Assembly (NCBI GenBank): GCA_007258455.2
Contig: VDFB02358134.1
Location: forward strand, 208,614,407 to 208,678,406
Source: Sequoia sempervirens
Taxonomy: Eukaryota; Streptophyta; Pinopsida; Cupressales; Cupressaceae
DNA length: 64,000 nt
Direction: 5' to 3'
Below the pieces are notes generated by a model. That model did not search any database, was not told the DNA's origin, and was given only the letters and a program-made list of their open reading frames with translations. Shown one piece after another: positions 1-10,330 of this stretch (position 1 is the stretch's first letter; each line of letters begins with the position of its first letter). Position numbers and translations under genes: made by a program.

Positions 1-299
1 TGATGTTCAAAATGGTTGATTTAGTGGTTTTGAAATATTAAAAATGACTATTTGTAGGTTTTGGGGGTTGGAAAATGTTTTAAGTTGTATTTTCTTTTAA
101 AAATAAACCTATTTGGGGGTCTAGGACATCGTTAAAGCATAAGTATGTGAGTTTGTTTCAAGAGAATCATATGTTATTTTGAAATATATTAAAAAATACT
201 CTAATGGGTGTTTGTAAAGTCTAATGATTAGTGGGATTAAGGAATTTTGTGAGAAAATTGGCTAAAATTCCATGGTTTGCAATGCTACTAGGAAGGTAT
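1..299. other. AT-rich sequence without recognisable gene
   Basis: No coding frame of note and no repeat boundary was seen. It probably continues the decayed element that follows, but nothing in the sequence shows this directly. Confidence 0.4.
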
Positions 300-1900
300 G
301 CTGAAGTAGAAAAATTTATTGTGTTGAGGTTTTGAGAATAGTAGATTGTTTTAATATGGTCAAATTGGAATTGTAAGAGGGATTTGAACCCTGTACTGCA
401 TTAGGAGATGACTGAAATCCACCATCAATCTCATCAAAAGAGACAGTGACAAACTCAAGAGATGTTGGAGCTGCCTCTATCACAAGGACAATGTAAGGAA
501 AAGTGAAAGCCTCTCCTAAAGAAGGAAATCCCTTCTTTTGACCTCCATTAGACATGAGGTCATCCTCCAACTTACATTTCAACGTAGGATATGGAATCCC
601 CATAGAGGAAGTAGAAGGTGAGGAGGAAGAGGACAAGGCCATAACTAACAACACCATGGTGTTTGGCATGTCTATGAGCTGAGGAAATGGAGGGATGTTT
701 GAAAGGGACATTAGAAGAGGAGGCTCCACCAAGGGAGAGATGAACACCTATACCATTTTAGGGTGAGGCTGATTAGCATTTACAAAAGGAGCCAAAAGAA
801 AGATCAAGGCAACAAGAACCAAAGTAGGAGAAGAAAAAGAGGGAGGCACAATAGGAGAAGTCAAAATAGGAGTTTCTATCTCCTCTTCAATCTTCCATGA
901 GGTAGCATAATCAATAGCTAGAGCCTTCCTCTAGTGCTTATTCTCACATGCAAGTTGGTTTCTTCAGCTCTAGGAGCTGCTTGAGAAGAAGCAAGAGGCT
1001 CTTGTACTGCTATAGGCATGTCCTACATAGCCATGGCCAATGGAAGGGTAGCCCCATGGACAGGAGCAAGAGTAGGAAGCACAAGAGTGGAAACTGAAAC
1101 ATGCGAAGAAGTAGACTTAGGTGCATCAATGGTGGTCCTCTTCCCATTCACCACCTGAGGTACAAGAGTTGTAGGAGGCTACAGAGGCCTAGAGATGGGG
1201 AATCTCTACAAGTGGCCTTCCCCTTACCATAAAATATGGCCCTCAGTACCATGGCTAAGATGGCAAGATAAAATAATTTCCGCTTGGCCTTTAGTCAATT
1301 CTTCTGCCAAGTGAGCACCATTAGACTCCCCATGAAAGGAATAGGAGCAAAAGTCAAAGGCACCACAATAGGGTGAGAGGAAGAAGTGGATGAAACAATA
1401 GAAGTGGAAGGCTCCTAGGCACGAGTAAACTTCCCCTTCCCCTTTTGAGAAGAGGAGGAGGTGACATGTTGTGTGCGATCATAGAGGCCTTAACTAAAAT
1501 AGCATAAGGGGACATAGGGTAGGTCACTTTTAGTGTCATGCTCCCATTTTTGTATTTAACATATGTGCGATATAATAGGTCTATCCTTGGAGGAATCAAA
1601 CTAAAACGGGCAGGCTAAAAGTGTTCTAATGAGTAGCCCCCACATGACACCAAAGGTTTATATCCAGTGTCATGCATAACATGCACAAATCCCTCATGAG
1701 GAAACTTTAAGCACTTATGAATCACCAAAGTGACTGTGTTCATGGAAACTAGCTAGGGGATGCCTAGCTTCACTTTGAACAAGTTTGACTTTCAGATGAT
1801 ATTGAAAAGAGAATTTATAGTCTTGGGTCCCACTAGGACTGAGAAGGTGATGTAGCCAATTAGAGGGACCGAGAGTCCGTTGTGTATACATATTGTGCTC
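300..1900 (-). pseudogene. Decayed Ty3/gypsy protease and linker fragment
   Basis: Read on the minus strand from about 1890 downwards, a broken frame resembles the end of a Tat-like gypsy protease. It has a GPKTIN segment, then LGIP where LGRPW is expected, then HKCLKFPHEG and a YSLEHF segment. Stops interrupt it at about 1755 and 1800. A longer open stretch at 316-747 lies where such elements carry a poorly conserved linker before RT. No RT, integrase or LTR could be assigned. The match rests on motif spacing only, so the lineage is tentative. It reads opposite to element H downstream and is probably unrelated to it. Confidence 0.42.
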
Positions 1901-2819
1901 TTTGATTCATTATACCCATACTTATTGTAGACACTTTAAAATGTCTTGAATGATACTACACACTTGAATCTAATACATTAAATATCATTTCGTCCTAAAA
2001 TCCATCTTATTTTTGCTTGTTTAATTAAATAAGCCTACTTATTTAACTAAATACCTCATTTTCATCTATTGATATAATTAATCTAATTAGGTTAATTCAT
2101 ATCCTCTCACACTAACATTCCACCCTGTTTAATTGAATAAATCAAATTATTTAATTTATACCCTAAGTCCTCTCATTCAATTAAATATTCCTAAATTATT
2201 TGATTAAATTTCATTTGCAATCCTTATTCATTAAATAAGCTAATTATTTAATGAATATCATATTATTCCTCATCTTACACATTCAAATTTAGTTTAAATT
2301 ACTAAATTTCCAATTTCCCCTCCCATCCACTTGGATAGGGAATATTCCAAAGAAATATTCTCCTATTTGGCTCCAAAAAGGGAATGATTTATTTTAAACA
2401 AACTTTGTAACAAACTTTCAAAGTTATTACAAAGTGTGTTTGTTTCAATCATTCTTATCCCTTGATCTTTCCTTGATCCATGTGGTCTTTCATTCTCATC
2501 CATTGATGAGAATCCTTAATCCATGTCTGCCACTTCATTCAATATTGACCATTGATAGATCAAATCTATTTGAACCCTTGATTCCTCATTTTCTCTCCTA
2601 TAAATACTTCACTTTTTGGAGAGAAATGTATCCATCTTTTGATAGCAAAGTCATGTTGTTGAAATTCATACTCACTTGCATCAATATTTAGCACTTATTA
2701 GCATTTTAGATTAACCTTCATCCATATTAGCCTAAGCATCCATTAATGGCTTCTATTTTAGTTTAGCTTGCATCCATTTTTAGCATAGCTTGCATGCATG
2801 GCTGGCATCTTTGAACTTT
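1901..2819. other. AT-rich noncoding flank, possible LTR remnant
   Basis: No coding capacity is seen. The stretch holds repeated TTTAATTAAAT-like strings, a good TATA box near 2599 and recurring TTAGCAT words. The same words continue beyond the GA array after 19415, so GA probably inserted into one unit, perhaps an older LTR. I could not find its ends or a second copy. Confidence 0.4.
2599..2606 (+). promoter_or_regulatory. Candidate TATA box
   Basis: TATAAATA lies in a local CT-rich context about 215 bp before the GA insertion. No gene follows. It may be the promoter of a split older LTR. Sequence match only. Confidence 0.3.
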
Positions 2820-2824
2820 GTTTA
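2820..2824. repeat. Target site duplication of the GA array, left
   Basis: GTTTA stands directly before the first LTR and is repeated exactly at 19410-19414 after the third LTR. One 5 bp duplication therefore brackets the whole array, which marks the integration site. Confidence 0.9.
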
Positions 2825-3531
2825 TGATGCAGGAGCATCTAGTGGTGTAAGGAAAATTTTGCATCACCCAAAAATAGTTAAATTTCTAGTTTCTTAGTTT
2901 TTAGATGTTTTTACATTTTTGGATACCCTTTTTGTCATAATGAAATTCTCAATTTATAGTTTTTATTTTCTATTCCTGGGTTGAAAGATATTGCAGTTTT
3001 AGTTTCCCAAATTTGCACCTGAAAATATTGAGTTAGATTTGAGGCACTTAGAGTTCTTAGATCGGCCCCGAAACTTGCCAAAATCAGTGTAGCAAATTTC
3101 AAGCGCGATATTGACTTTGTGACCTTTCTAACAGTTCAAACGGTTCGCGAATTGGAGTCCTAGATCAAAAGTTATCGCCCCGGGAAGTTGGCACACTTTC
3201 TAAAAGATACAATTACAAATGTTTTTTTGAAATTTGAACTTCAAGTTGTAATTTTTCAGCACCAAACTGCCTAAACTCAAATTTCAATGTTGTTTTGGCT
3301 CCAAACTAAAGAGGAGCTCTATTTATGGGCAGGTTTCTAATTTTTGGGTAACTTTTGGGGACAAGCTCGCATATTGTAAAAAAGGTGATTTTGTAGCTTT
3401 CTATAACTTGCATGCATTGCAGAACTTGGGGATTTGAGATCCTCTGCATGTAAAAAGCTTTGTTTTCTAAATAAAAAAATTATTCTCTTGTTTATGGGTT
3501 ATTTTTTGAGTCTCGGGTTGTGCCCTCGTCA
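2825..3531 (+). repeat. GA LTR-A, 5' LTR of the array
   Basis: The 707 bp repeat starts TGATGCAGGAGC and ends CCCTCGTCA, giving TGATG and (C)RTCA terminal inverted repeats. It matches LTR-B and LTR-C along its length. A TATTTAT box near 3320 and an AATAAA at 3470-3475 are candidate promoter and poly(A) signals. It is followed two bases later by the primer binding site. Confidence 0.93.
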
Positions 3532-3533
3532 AG

Positions 3534-3545
3534 TGGTATCAGAGC
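3534..3545 (+). other. Primer binding site, GA copy 1
   Basis: TGGTATCAGAGC, two bases after LTR-A, is the standard complement of the 3' end of plant initiator methionine tRNA used to prime minus-strand DNA. Confidence 0.9.
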
Positions 3546-3628
3546 GGGTTTTCTTGAGCGTGTGGAAAAATCGCTGATCATGAGGTAGTTCACACCAGGA
3601 CCGTGGTTGTGGATCGAGGTCAAGAAAG

Positions 3629-3917
3629 ATTCCTCCAAGAGTGATGTCTGGTAGGCATGGTTGTGCGAGAAGTGGTCAAGGTGGCAGAAATGCTAGTGGA
3701 AGAGATGCACTGGCAGCCCTCCAAAGATAGATTGATGTGTTACAAGAGCAGTTGAGAAGAGGGTTAAACCTGAGAGAGGAAAGTGAGGATGAAGGAGAAG
3801 GAGAAGGTTCAAATGTAGAAGAGGAAGAAGAATCAATTGATCAAGACCAAATGCGGCTAATAAGGGCCATTTCAAAGATCGAAAAAAGACCTAGAGCAGA
3901 AGTCCCCAGTTATTCTG
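3629..3917 (+). pseudogene. Gag N-terminus, GA copy 1
   Basis: This holds the first ~95 codons of Gag: a Gly/Arg/Ser-rich start, then a QIDxLQEQLRRGLNLREE helix and an acidic stretch. Compared with copy 2, the expected ATG at 3629 reads ATT, so initiation there is lost; an in-frame ATG at 3644 remains. A stop sits near 3729. The gene is cut at 3917 by insertion of N1 and resumes at 9067 with a 5 bp duplication. Gag would form the virus-like particle. This copy cannot make it. Confidence 0.8.
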
Positions 3918-5322
3918 TGATGCAGAGTCTGGAGGCTCGACCTTAATCAACTTGGAAACCTGCCTTCAAGAAGTATCTAGAATGATTAAAATGACCACAT
4001 AAAGTAATTCAACCAGCCTTCCAAGTTCTACAATCATCAGAAGCACAATTTCCCAATTTCACTCCTAAACCCCAGTTTTAGTGCAAACCAAGTTTAGGCA
4101 TTTTCACCAACATTTTCCAAAACACCTAACAAACTCAAGGATGATTAAGATACCCTTTTGCAAGTTATAAAACATACAGGAAAATCAATATCAACTCTTT
4201 TGGACAAACTCAAAGATCCAATACTCCTGCCATGGAAACGGCTAGTGGATTAGCCCACTTTTACAATGAAAGTACCCTTTAAACTCCACAAAAATTTATG
4301 AAACCTTGGGGCAGCAATTAAAATGCCCAAAAACTACTAAATCCACCAATAGTTTCCAGAAATCACTCTTCCAACATAGCACAGCCTAAAACCCTTGATT
4401 CTAGGCCTTCAAAATGAGGGTTTATTGTAAATCATACCTCCAGACCTTTCCAGACCCTGCCACCTATTCAAACACACATAATTATTCCTGCACAAGCTTT
4501 AAACTTCATCACATAGGTTATTTCTTCCAGAAAACTCATAAACCATCATTTAGTTCCTCACTTTCACAAGGAAAATCACCCAAATTCAATCTAGGGCAAC
4601 ACCCAAAACCCACAAACACACTTCCTCTGACCTTCAAATAATTTGCAAATCTATTTTACAAAAAATGGGGCCATTCCACTGAGTTACAATTGCTACAGTA
4701 GGTGGAATGCCCTACGAACTCATTTTAATACTCTCAAATCACCAATTTACACCAAAACAAGGCAGTTTCAGTAAAACATCAATAAAACCCTCTAAACTTA
4801 ATAAAAATTCACCAAACCACTTTCAAATGAAAGCTGACTCTCTCCTATTTCCAACCATACCAGGGTTGAGCCCGTACAGGTTGTAAAAAGGTCGTACCAC
4901 ACTTTTTAGCAGCAAATTTACACAAAAAAATTTCTAGAAAGCAGCCTTTTTTTTATTATAACTTCAAAAAAAATGATTCAACAACCATACCTCGACCATG
5001 AGAGGCTTATTTAACATCTAACCACCCTTACAAACATCCTCCAACTAGAATTTTAATTAGTTGGACATTGGAAACCAACTTTTTACCAATTAGACCCCTA
5101 ATTGCCTAGTTTTGCACTTTTAGCAATTTGTTGACAATTAGTACATTTTTATGCAACCTTTTGCATTTTTTGAACTAAATAACATCAAAGACCCCTAATT
5201 ACATCATTAATAGTCTCAAAGACCTTATTTAACATAAAAATTACTCATACTATCACTAACTCCTAGACTAACCCTCATAGAATGCACTTTGTAATTACAT
5301 GTTTTTAGGTGCCCCTGCACCA
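3918..5322 (-). repeat. N1 3' LTR (left copy)
   Basis: The 1,405 bp LTR on the minus strand begins TGGTGCAGGGGCACC and ends CTCTGCATCA. It is nearly identical to 7658-9061. Small ORFs within it (for example 4414-4641) recur identically in the other LTR and look fortuitous. The C-terminus of the N1 charged ORF runs about 98 bp into this LTR. Confidence 0.93.
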
Positions 5323-7075
5323 TACTCCCTGGGTAGAAAAAATTTATGCCCCATAAATTACTCCAAAGGTTTTCTCCAACTCTCTGCACAATCCCTTCAA
5401 ACCTGCTCCAAGTCACCTTCATGGAAATCTTCCTCCAAGGGACTTTATACCCTTCATACTTTGCTTTGACTTCACCTTGCCATGCTTGATCCTGCTCAAA
5501 TGAATCTGCTTGCTGCCTTTTGTCTTCATTAACACCTGAAAACAAAAATTCAATACACAAAATGAAACAACCATGCATTAGTGTCTCTTTTTCATGCTCT
5601 TCCATGAGCCTTTGCCAATTATACATGTAGTTCTGCCCTTCAATTCTATTATTTGCAACATAATCTGCATTTTTCCCTTCCACTTTCATTTTAACCTTTG
5701 GTCTGACCACTGTCAAAAGGATGAACAAATCAGTGATTCCCTTCACTCTCAGCCCCTTACTCTTCCACTTCACACCTGCACTCAAATGAATTATGCTTAT
5801 ATCCCTTGTCTCAATAGCATACAATAGCCTAATTGCTAAACTCAGCAACCAAGGACAACTCACTGTCCCAAACTCAGATTTTCCTCTCTTCTCCAACTTA
5901 GTTGGAGACCACACACACTGTCTTCTCTTAGCCATTCCCTGGCCTAGCATCTTCAACATCTCAATTCTAACCTCTATCCTTATTGCAACTCTTTGCAAAA
6001 CCTTTTCCATATGTCCTTCACCTCTCATGGTGACCAACCTCTGCTCAACTCCTCTAAACTCTCCAAACTTTTCCATAGTCTTCGTCACTGTTTTTTGCCA
6101 ATCTTCATAGCTGACTGTCTTTTTCCTAACTTCTACAACCTGCTCATCATCTTCAAGCCTTTCAAGAATTCTTTCATCCCTCTCATCATTTTTCTTTTTA
6201 GTCACTTCCTCATTCTTCATTTTCTCATTTTCCAAGACCTTTTTATTCTCTATCACACAGCCCACTGTGTTTACAATCCCTGTCTTTTCATCACTTACTC
6301 TTACTGTCAAGGGACACTCCACTGCCCCAATCATGATCTTGTCATAATTTTCAAGCCTTTCATGGCTTTCTCCACTTTCCCCACTTGTCTCATCTGCATC
6401 TCTTCTTTCCCCTTTAACATTCTCAGTCTTCAAGCCTTCACTGTCATCAACATTTTCACCTTTTCCTCTTACCCATATATGCTGCACCTTGTGCTCTTGT
6501 CCACTCAATGGATAGCATATACTGTGCTCAATGCCTTTGCTTTGCCATCCCTGCAAATCACTTGCACTCACATCTCTTTCCCTCTCTAAGCTCTCTATCC
6601 CAATAACTTTATTATCACAAAACTCAGCCTCAATCTCACCTATCCCTGTATCTTTCATGGATGTCTGCCCCACATCATTTTCAAACTTTAATAAACAAAC
6701 TTTTACCTGCTCTTTTCCTTCCACACAACTCTCAAGCCTACCTTGCATCCTCAATGCCTCTTCACTCTTGAATCTTTCAATACCTTCATTCTTATTCTCT
6801 TCTCTTTGAGAGATCTCTGCCCCAAGTGCTTCCTGCTCGCAATACTCTGTCTCAGCTTCTTGCACCACTGTGTTTTTCATAGGTGTCTACCCTAGAACAC
6901 CATTAACCTGCAATGAACAAACTTCTTGCTGTCTTTTATCTTCAACATAACCTTCAAGCTTACCTTGCTCTTTTAAGGTCATTTCATGTTTGACCTCAAC
7001 TGCCCTTGTCTCTCTTAGGTCTTCATTCTGCACTGTCCTTCCCAATGCTGCTTCATGGTGTTTTTCCTTCTCCAT
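5225..7075 (-). CDS. N1 long charged ORF, function unknown
   Basis: The minus-strand frame is open for 62 codons (7075-6887), has one in-frame stop, then is open for 551 codons (6880-5225). The product is rich in Glu, Lys and Arg, probably helical or coiled-coil for its first ~300 residues. Two ~80-residue segments resemble each other: one ending in CSLQVNGVLG, the next with CLLKFENDVG, each followed by an acidic stretch. Short hydrophobic runs occur near residues 345-370, 385-395 and 442-457 of the longer part. The end reads through the polypurine site into the LTR as NFFYPGSMVQGH; N2 has DFLLAGSVVQVH at the same place. I recognise no known family. It is not Gag, RT or integrase. A Gag-like structural or RNA-binding role is possible but unproven. 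Confidence 0.6.
5323..5329 (-). other. Polypurine-like site of N1
   Basis: Read on the minus strand, AGGGAGTA directly precedes the 3' LTR. N2 has GCAGGGAGTG in the same position. This is where plus-strand DNA priming is expected; it is short for a polypurine tract. Confidence 0.5.
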
Positions 7076-7121
7076 TGCAACTATGCTATGCCCTATTTCC
7101 TCATCCTTGTATTTGTCTGTT

Positions 7122-7586
7122 TTATATCCTAAGAACTTGTGTCTTTCCTACAATATCACCTTTGTTCTCATCTTGGCCATCTTCCACCAATGAAGTTAAA
7201 ACATAAATCCTCCCATCCTTTTTAATCTGGTAATTATTTTCCCTGCCATAGTACACAGCAAATCTTTCCCAACACCATGGTTTTCCAAACATTAGATGAC
7301 AAGAGTGCAATGGTACAATATCACATAATATTTTGTCTTTATATCCACATATTTCAAATTCAACCCATGATTTCTCTTTAAACAAAAATGTATTCTCATC
7401 ATTCATCAGTGAAACATAATAAGGTGAATCATGTGGGAACCTTTCTAAGTTCAATTTTTCAACCATTTCAAGGGCTACCAAGTTATCCAAACTACTTGAA
7501 TCAACCATAACCTTGCGTATCTTACCTTTGCACTTGCACCTAGTCTTGAAAATTGCATTCCTCATCTGTTTCTCCTTCTCATTCAA
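7122..7586 (-). CDS. N1 retropepsin-like protein
   Basis: The 154-codon ORF aligns along its length with the protease segment of GA. It has TRCKCKGK, then the active-site region VDSSSLDN (GA copy 2 has IDGGSTNN), then LCDIVP and GKPW (GA: LLGRPW), then YQIKKDG. The catalytic Asp is kept but DGG has become DSS. In autonomous gypsy elements this aspartic protease matures Gag-Pol; here no Gag or Pol accompanies it. It lies directly after the primer site and out of frame with the charged ORF. The start at 7586 is the first Met; the homology starts about 10 residues later. Activity is uncertain because the Gly next to the Asp is missing. Confidence 0.75.
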   Translation of the reverse strand: MNEKEKQMRNAIFKTRCKCKGKIRKVMVDSSSLDNLVALEMVEKLNLERFPHDSPYYVSLMNDENTFLFKEKSWVEFEICGYKDKILCDIVPLHSCHLMFGKPWCWERFAVYYGRENNYQIKKDGRIYVLTSLVEDGQDENKGDIVGKTQVLRI

Positions 7587-7642
7587 ACCTCTGGTAGCTA
7601 TGATGTCCTTTCTCCTTCAATCTTTAAGAGATCTACTTCCTC

Positions 7643-7654
7643 GCTCTGATACCA
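7643..7654 (-). other. Primer binding site, N1
   Basis: On the minus strand this reads TGGTATCAGAGC, three bases after the 5' LTR. It is identical to the GA primer site and complementary to initiator Met tRNA. Confidence 0.9.
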
Positions 7655-7657
7655 CTC

Positions 7658-9061
7658 TGATGCAGAGTCTGGAGGCTCAACCTTAATCAACTTGGAAACC
7701 TGCCTTCAAGAAGTATCTAGAATGATTAAAATGACCACATGAAGTAATTCAACCAGCCTTCCAAGTTCTACAATCATCAGAAGCACAATTTCCCAATTTC
7801 ACTCCTAAACCCCAGTTTTAGTGCAAACCAAGTTTAGGCATTTTCACCAACATTTTCCAAAACACCTAACAAACTCAAGGATGATTAAGATACCCTTTTG
7901 CAAGTTATAAAACATACAGGAAAATCAATATCAACTCTTTTGGACAAACTCAAAGATCCAATACTCCTGCCATGGAAACGGCTAGTGGATTAGCCCACTT
8001 TTACAATGAAAGTACCCTTTAAACTCCACAAAAATTTATGAAACCTTGGGGCAGCAATTAAAATGCCCAAAAACTACTAAATCCACCAATAGTTTCCAGA
8101 AATCACTCTTCCAACATAGCACAGCCTAAAACCCTTGATTCTAGGCCTTCAAAATGAGGGTTTATTGTAAATCATACCTCCAGACCTTTCCAGACCCTGC
8201 CACCTATTCAAACACACATAATTATTCCTGCACAAGCTTTAAACTTCATCACATAGGTTATTTCTTCCAGAAAACTCATAAACCATCATTTAGTTCCTCA
8301 CTTTCACAAGGAAAATCACCCAAATTCAATCTAGGGCAACACCCAAAACCCACAAACACACTTCCTCTGACCTTCAAATAATTTGCAAATCTATTTTACA
8401 AAAAATGGGGCCATTCCACCGAGTTACAATTGCTACAGTAGGTGGAATGCCCTAAGAACTCATTTTAATACTCTCAAATCACCAATTTACACCAAAACAA
8501 GGCAGTTTCAGTAAAACATCAATAAAACCCTCTAAACTTAATAAAATTCACCAAACCACTTTCAAATGAAAGCTGACTCTCTCCTATTTCCAACCATACC
8601 AGGGTTGAGCCCGTACAGGTTGTAAAAAGGTCGTACCACACGTTTTAGCAGCAAATTTACACACAAAAATTTCTAGAAAGCAGCCTTTTTTTTATTATAA
8701 CTTCAAAAAAAATGATTCAACAACCATACCTCGACCATGAGAGGCTTATTTAACATCTAACCACCCTTACAAACATCCTCCAACTAGAATTTTAATTAGT
8801 TGGACATTGGAAACCAACTTTTTACCAATTAGACCCCTAATTGCCTAGTTTTGCACTTTTAGCAATTTGTTGACAATTAGTACATTTTTATGCAACCTTT
8901 TGCATTTTTTGAACTAAATAACATCAAAGACCCCTAATTACATCATTAATAGTCTCAAAGACCTTATTTAACATAAAAATTACTCATACTATCACTAACT
9001 CCTAGACTAACCCTCATAGAATGCACTTTGTAATTACATGTTTTTAGGTGCCCCTGCACCA
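7658..9061 (-). repeat. N1 5' LTR (right copy)
   Basis: The 1,404 bp partner of 3918-5322 differs at only about seven positions by eye. It would contain the N1 promoter. It ends at 9061 next to the TTATG duplication, after which the GA gag resumes. Confidence 0.93.
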
Positions 9062-9066
9062 TTATG

Positions 9067-9875
9067 GAAGTCTAAACCTGGAAGAGTTGATCAACTGGAT
9101 CAATGAGCTAGAAGAATATTTTGAGTATGAGGAAAGAGAGGACCCAGATCGGGTTAAGTTTGGAAAAATTAAGTTGAACAGCCATGCCAGTATTTGGTGG
9201 AAAGAGGTTTAGTTGGAAAGAAATTGAAGAGGAAAAGGAAATATCACCATATGGGAATGCATGGTAGAGAAACTAAAGAAGCAGTTCAAACCAGTGGACT
9301 ACGAGTTAGATCTATTGAAGAAATTGTAAGGGTTGAAGCAAGGAAGCAGATCTATGAAAGAATATACTGAATATTTTCACAAGATAATCATCAGAACGGG
9401 CCACATAGAGGCCAATAAGGAGAAGGTAGCTCGATATCTTAATGGGTTACGACCGAGCATTAAAGAGGAGTTAAGCCTAGTCAGAATGACCACCATTGAA
9501 GATGTGTATCAGTTTGCTCTTAAGGTGGAAAAGAAGCTAAAAAAAAGATTTGATGGCAAGCAAAAAGGATGAGGACGTCAAAGTGGAAGGGGTAATCGAA
9601 GACCTTCAGGAAGCCGAAATAATGATAAAAAAAAAGTGAAGATGTGTGTACCAGTCGAAGCCAAAGGAATGACAACTTCTACCGCCCTCGTGATCAAAAC
9701 AGTGGTGATCAAAGAGGTAGAGGATGAGGGAGATATGGACAAGGATCTAGAAGAGGTGGTTTCAAAGGAACATGTTTCGAGTGTGGTGAAGAAGGGAATC
9801 GAGCCTATGAATGTCTACAACACCAAGGAAGGGCAGAAAAAAGTCCAGAAGGTCGTGGAAGGGTTGCACATGTAG
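9067..9875 (+). pseudogene. Gag remainder, GA copy 1
   Basis: This continues the gag cut by N1. It begins with the conserved INWINELEEYFEYE-like stretch (copy 2: 14450-14485), followed by a retrotrans_gag core with WWKxxQLER, then a basic Arg/Gly linker. The zinc knuckle at 9773-9814 reads Cys-Phe-Glu-Cys but its His is Asn (AAT at 9797), so the CCHC finger is broken. Stops occur near 9210, 9328 and 9570, and the frame shifts at least once. Nonfunctional. Confidence 0.78.
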
Positions 9876-9928
9876 ATGAGGAGGCCCAATCTAAACATTC
9901 AGATGATGCTGAAATAGGAGAAGCCCTA

Positions 9929-10330
9929 GTGATTAGGACAGCCCTGGTGACTAAGGAAAAGGAACCAAAACAGAGGAAGAATCTGTTTCACACAAGGTGC
10001 AAGTGTGAAGGAAAATTTTGTGATGTCAGTATTCATGGTGAGAGCACCGATAATCTAGTGTCAGAAGATATGGTCACAAAGTTGAAGCTGAAGAGGGAAA
10101 GGCACCCACATCCGTATTGGATTGCCTAGTTGTAGAAAGACCACAAAGTTTTGGTCAATGAGCAGTGCCTAGTAAAGTTCAAGATCGGGAGCTACCATGA
10201 TGAGGTACCTTGTGATATCATCCCCATGGATGCATGTCACATGTTGTTGGGGAGGCCGTGGCAGTTCGATAGGCAAGCTATACATGATGGCCATGCAAAC
10301 ACTTATTCCTTGACAAAGGATGGGGTTTGT
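9929..10330 (+). pseudogene. Protease, GA copy 1
   Basis: This aspartic protease domain of the chromovirus polyprotein runs from TRCKCEGKFCDV to LLGRPWQFDRQ. The active site reads IHGEST where copy 2 keeps IDGGST, so the catalytic Asp is replaced by His. A TAG at about 10127 stands where a Trp or Gln codon is expected. The frame continues without a shift into RT. Confidence 0.8.

Larger units (their letters stand above)
3918..9061 (-). mobile_element. N1: non-autonomous protease-only LTR element
   Basis: Two LTRs (3918-5322 and 7658-9061) differ by about six substitutions and one 1-base indel in 1,404 bp, so the insertion is very recent. The element reads on the minus strand: LTR, primer site, a retropepsin-like ORF starting only ~55 bases later, then a ~620-codon charged ORF reaching the 3' LTR. 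The 2.3 kb interior has no Gag core, RT, RNase H or integrase. Target duplications are TTCTG (3913-3917) and TTATG (9062-9066), one mismatch. It disrupts the gag of GA copy 1. N2 (35024-39121) has the same plan with divergent sequence. It must borrow enzymes, most plausibly from a GA-like chromovirus. Confidence 0.92.

Noticed and set aside
5594..6809. Plus-strand ORFs in N1 (up to 198 codons)
   Set aside because: They are complementary to the long minus-strand ORF and have Ser/Phe/Leu-rich composition expected from its antisense.
5225..6880. N1 ORF as an envelope protein
   Set aside because: Hydrophobic runs are short, no signal peptide is seen, and the protein is mainly charged and helical.
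4414..8381. Two identical 75-codon ORFs (4414-4641 and 8154-8381) as duplicated genes
   Set aside because: They lie at the same position in the two N1 LTRs and are antisense to the element; their identity follows from LTR identity.
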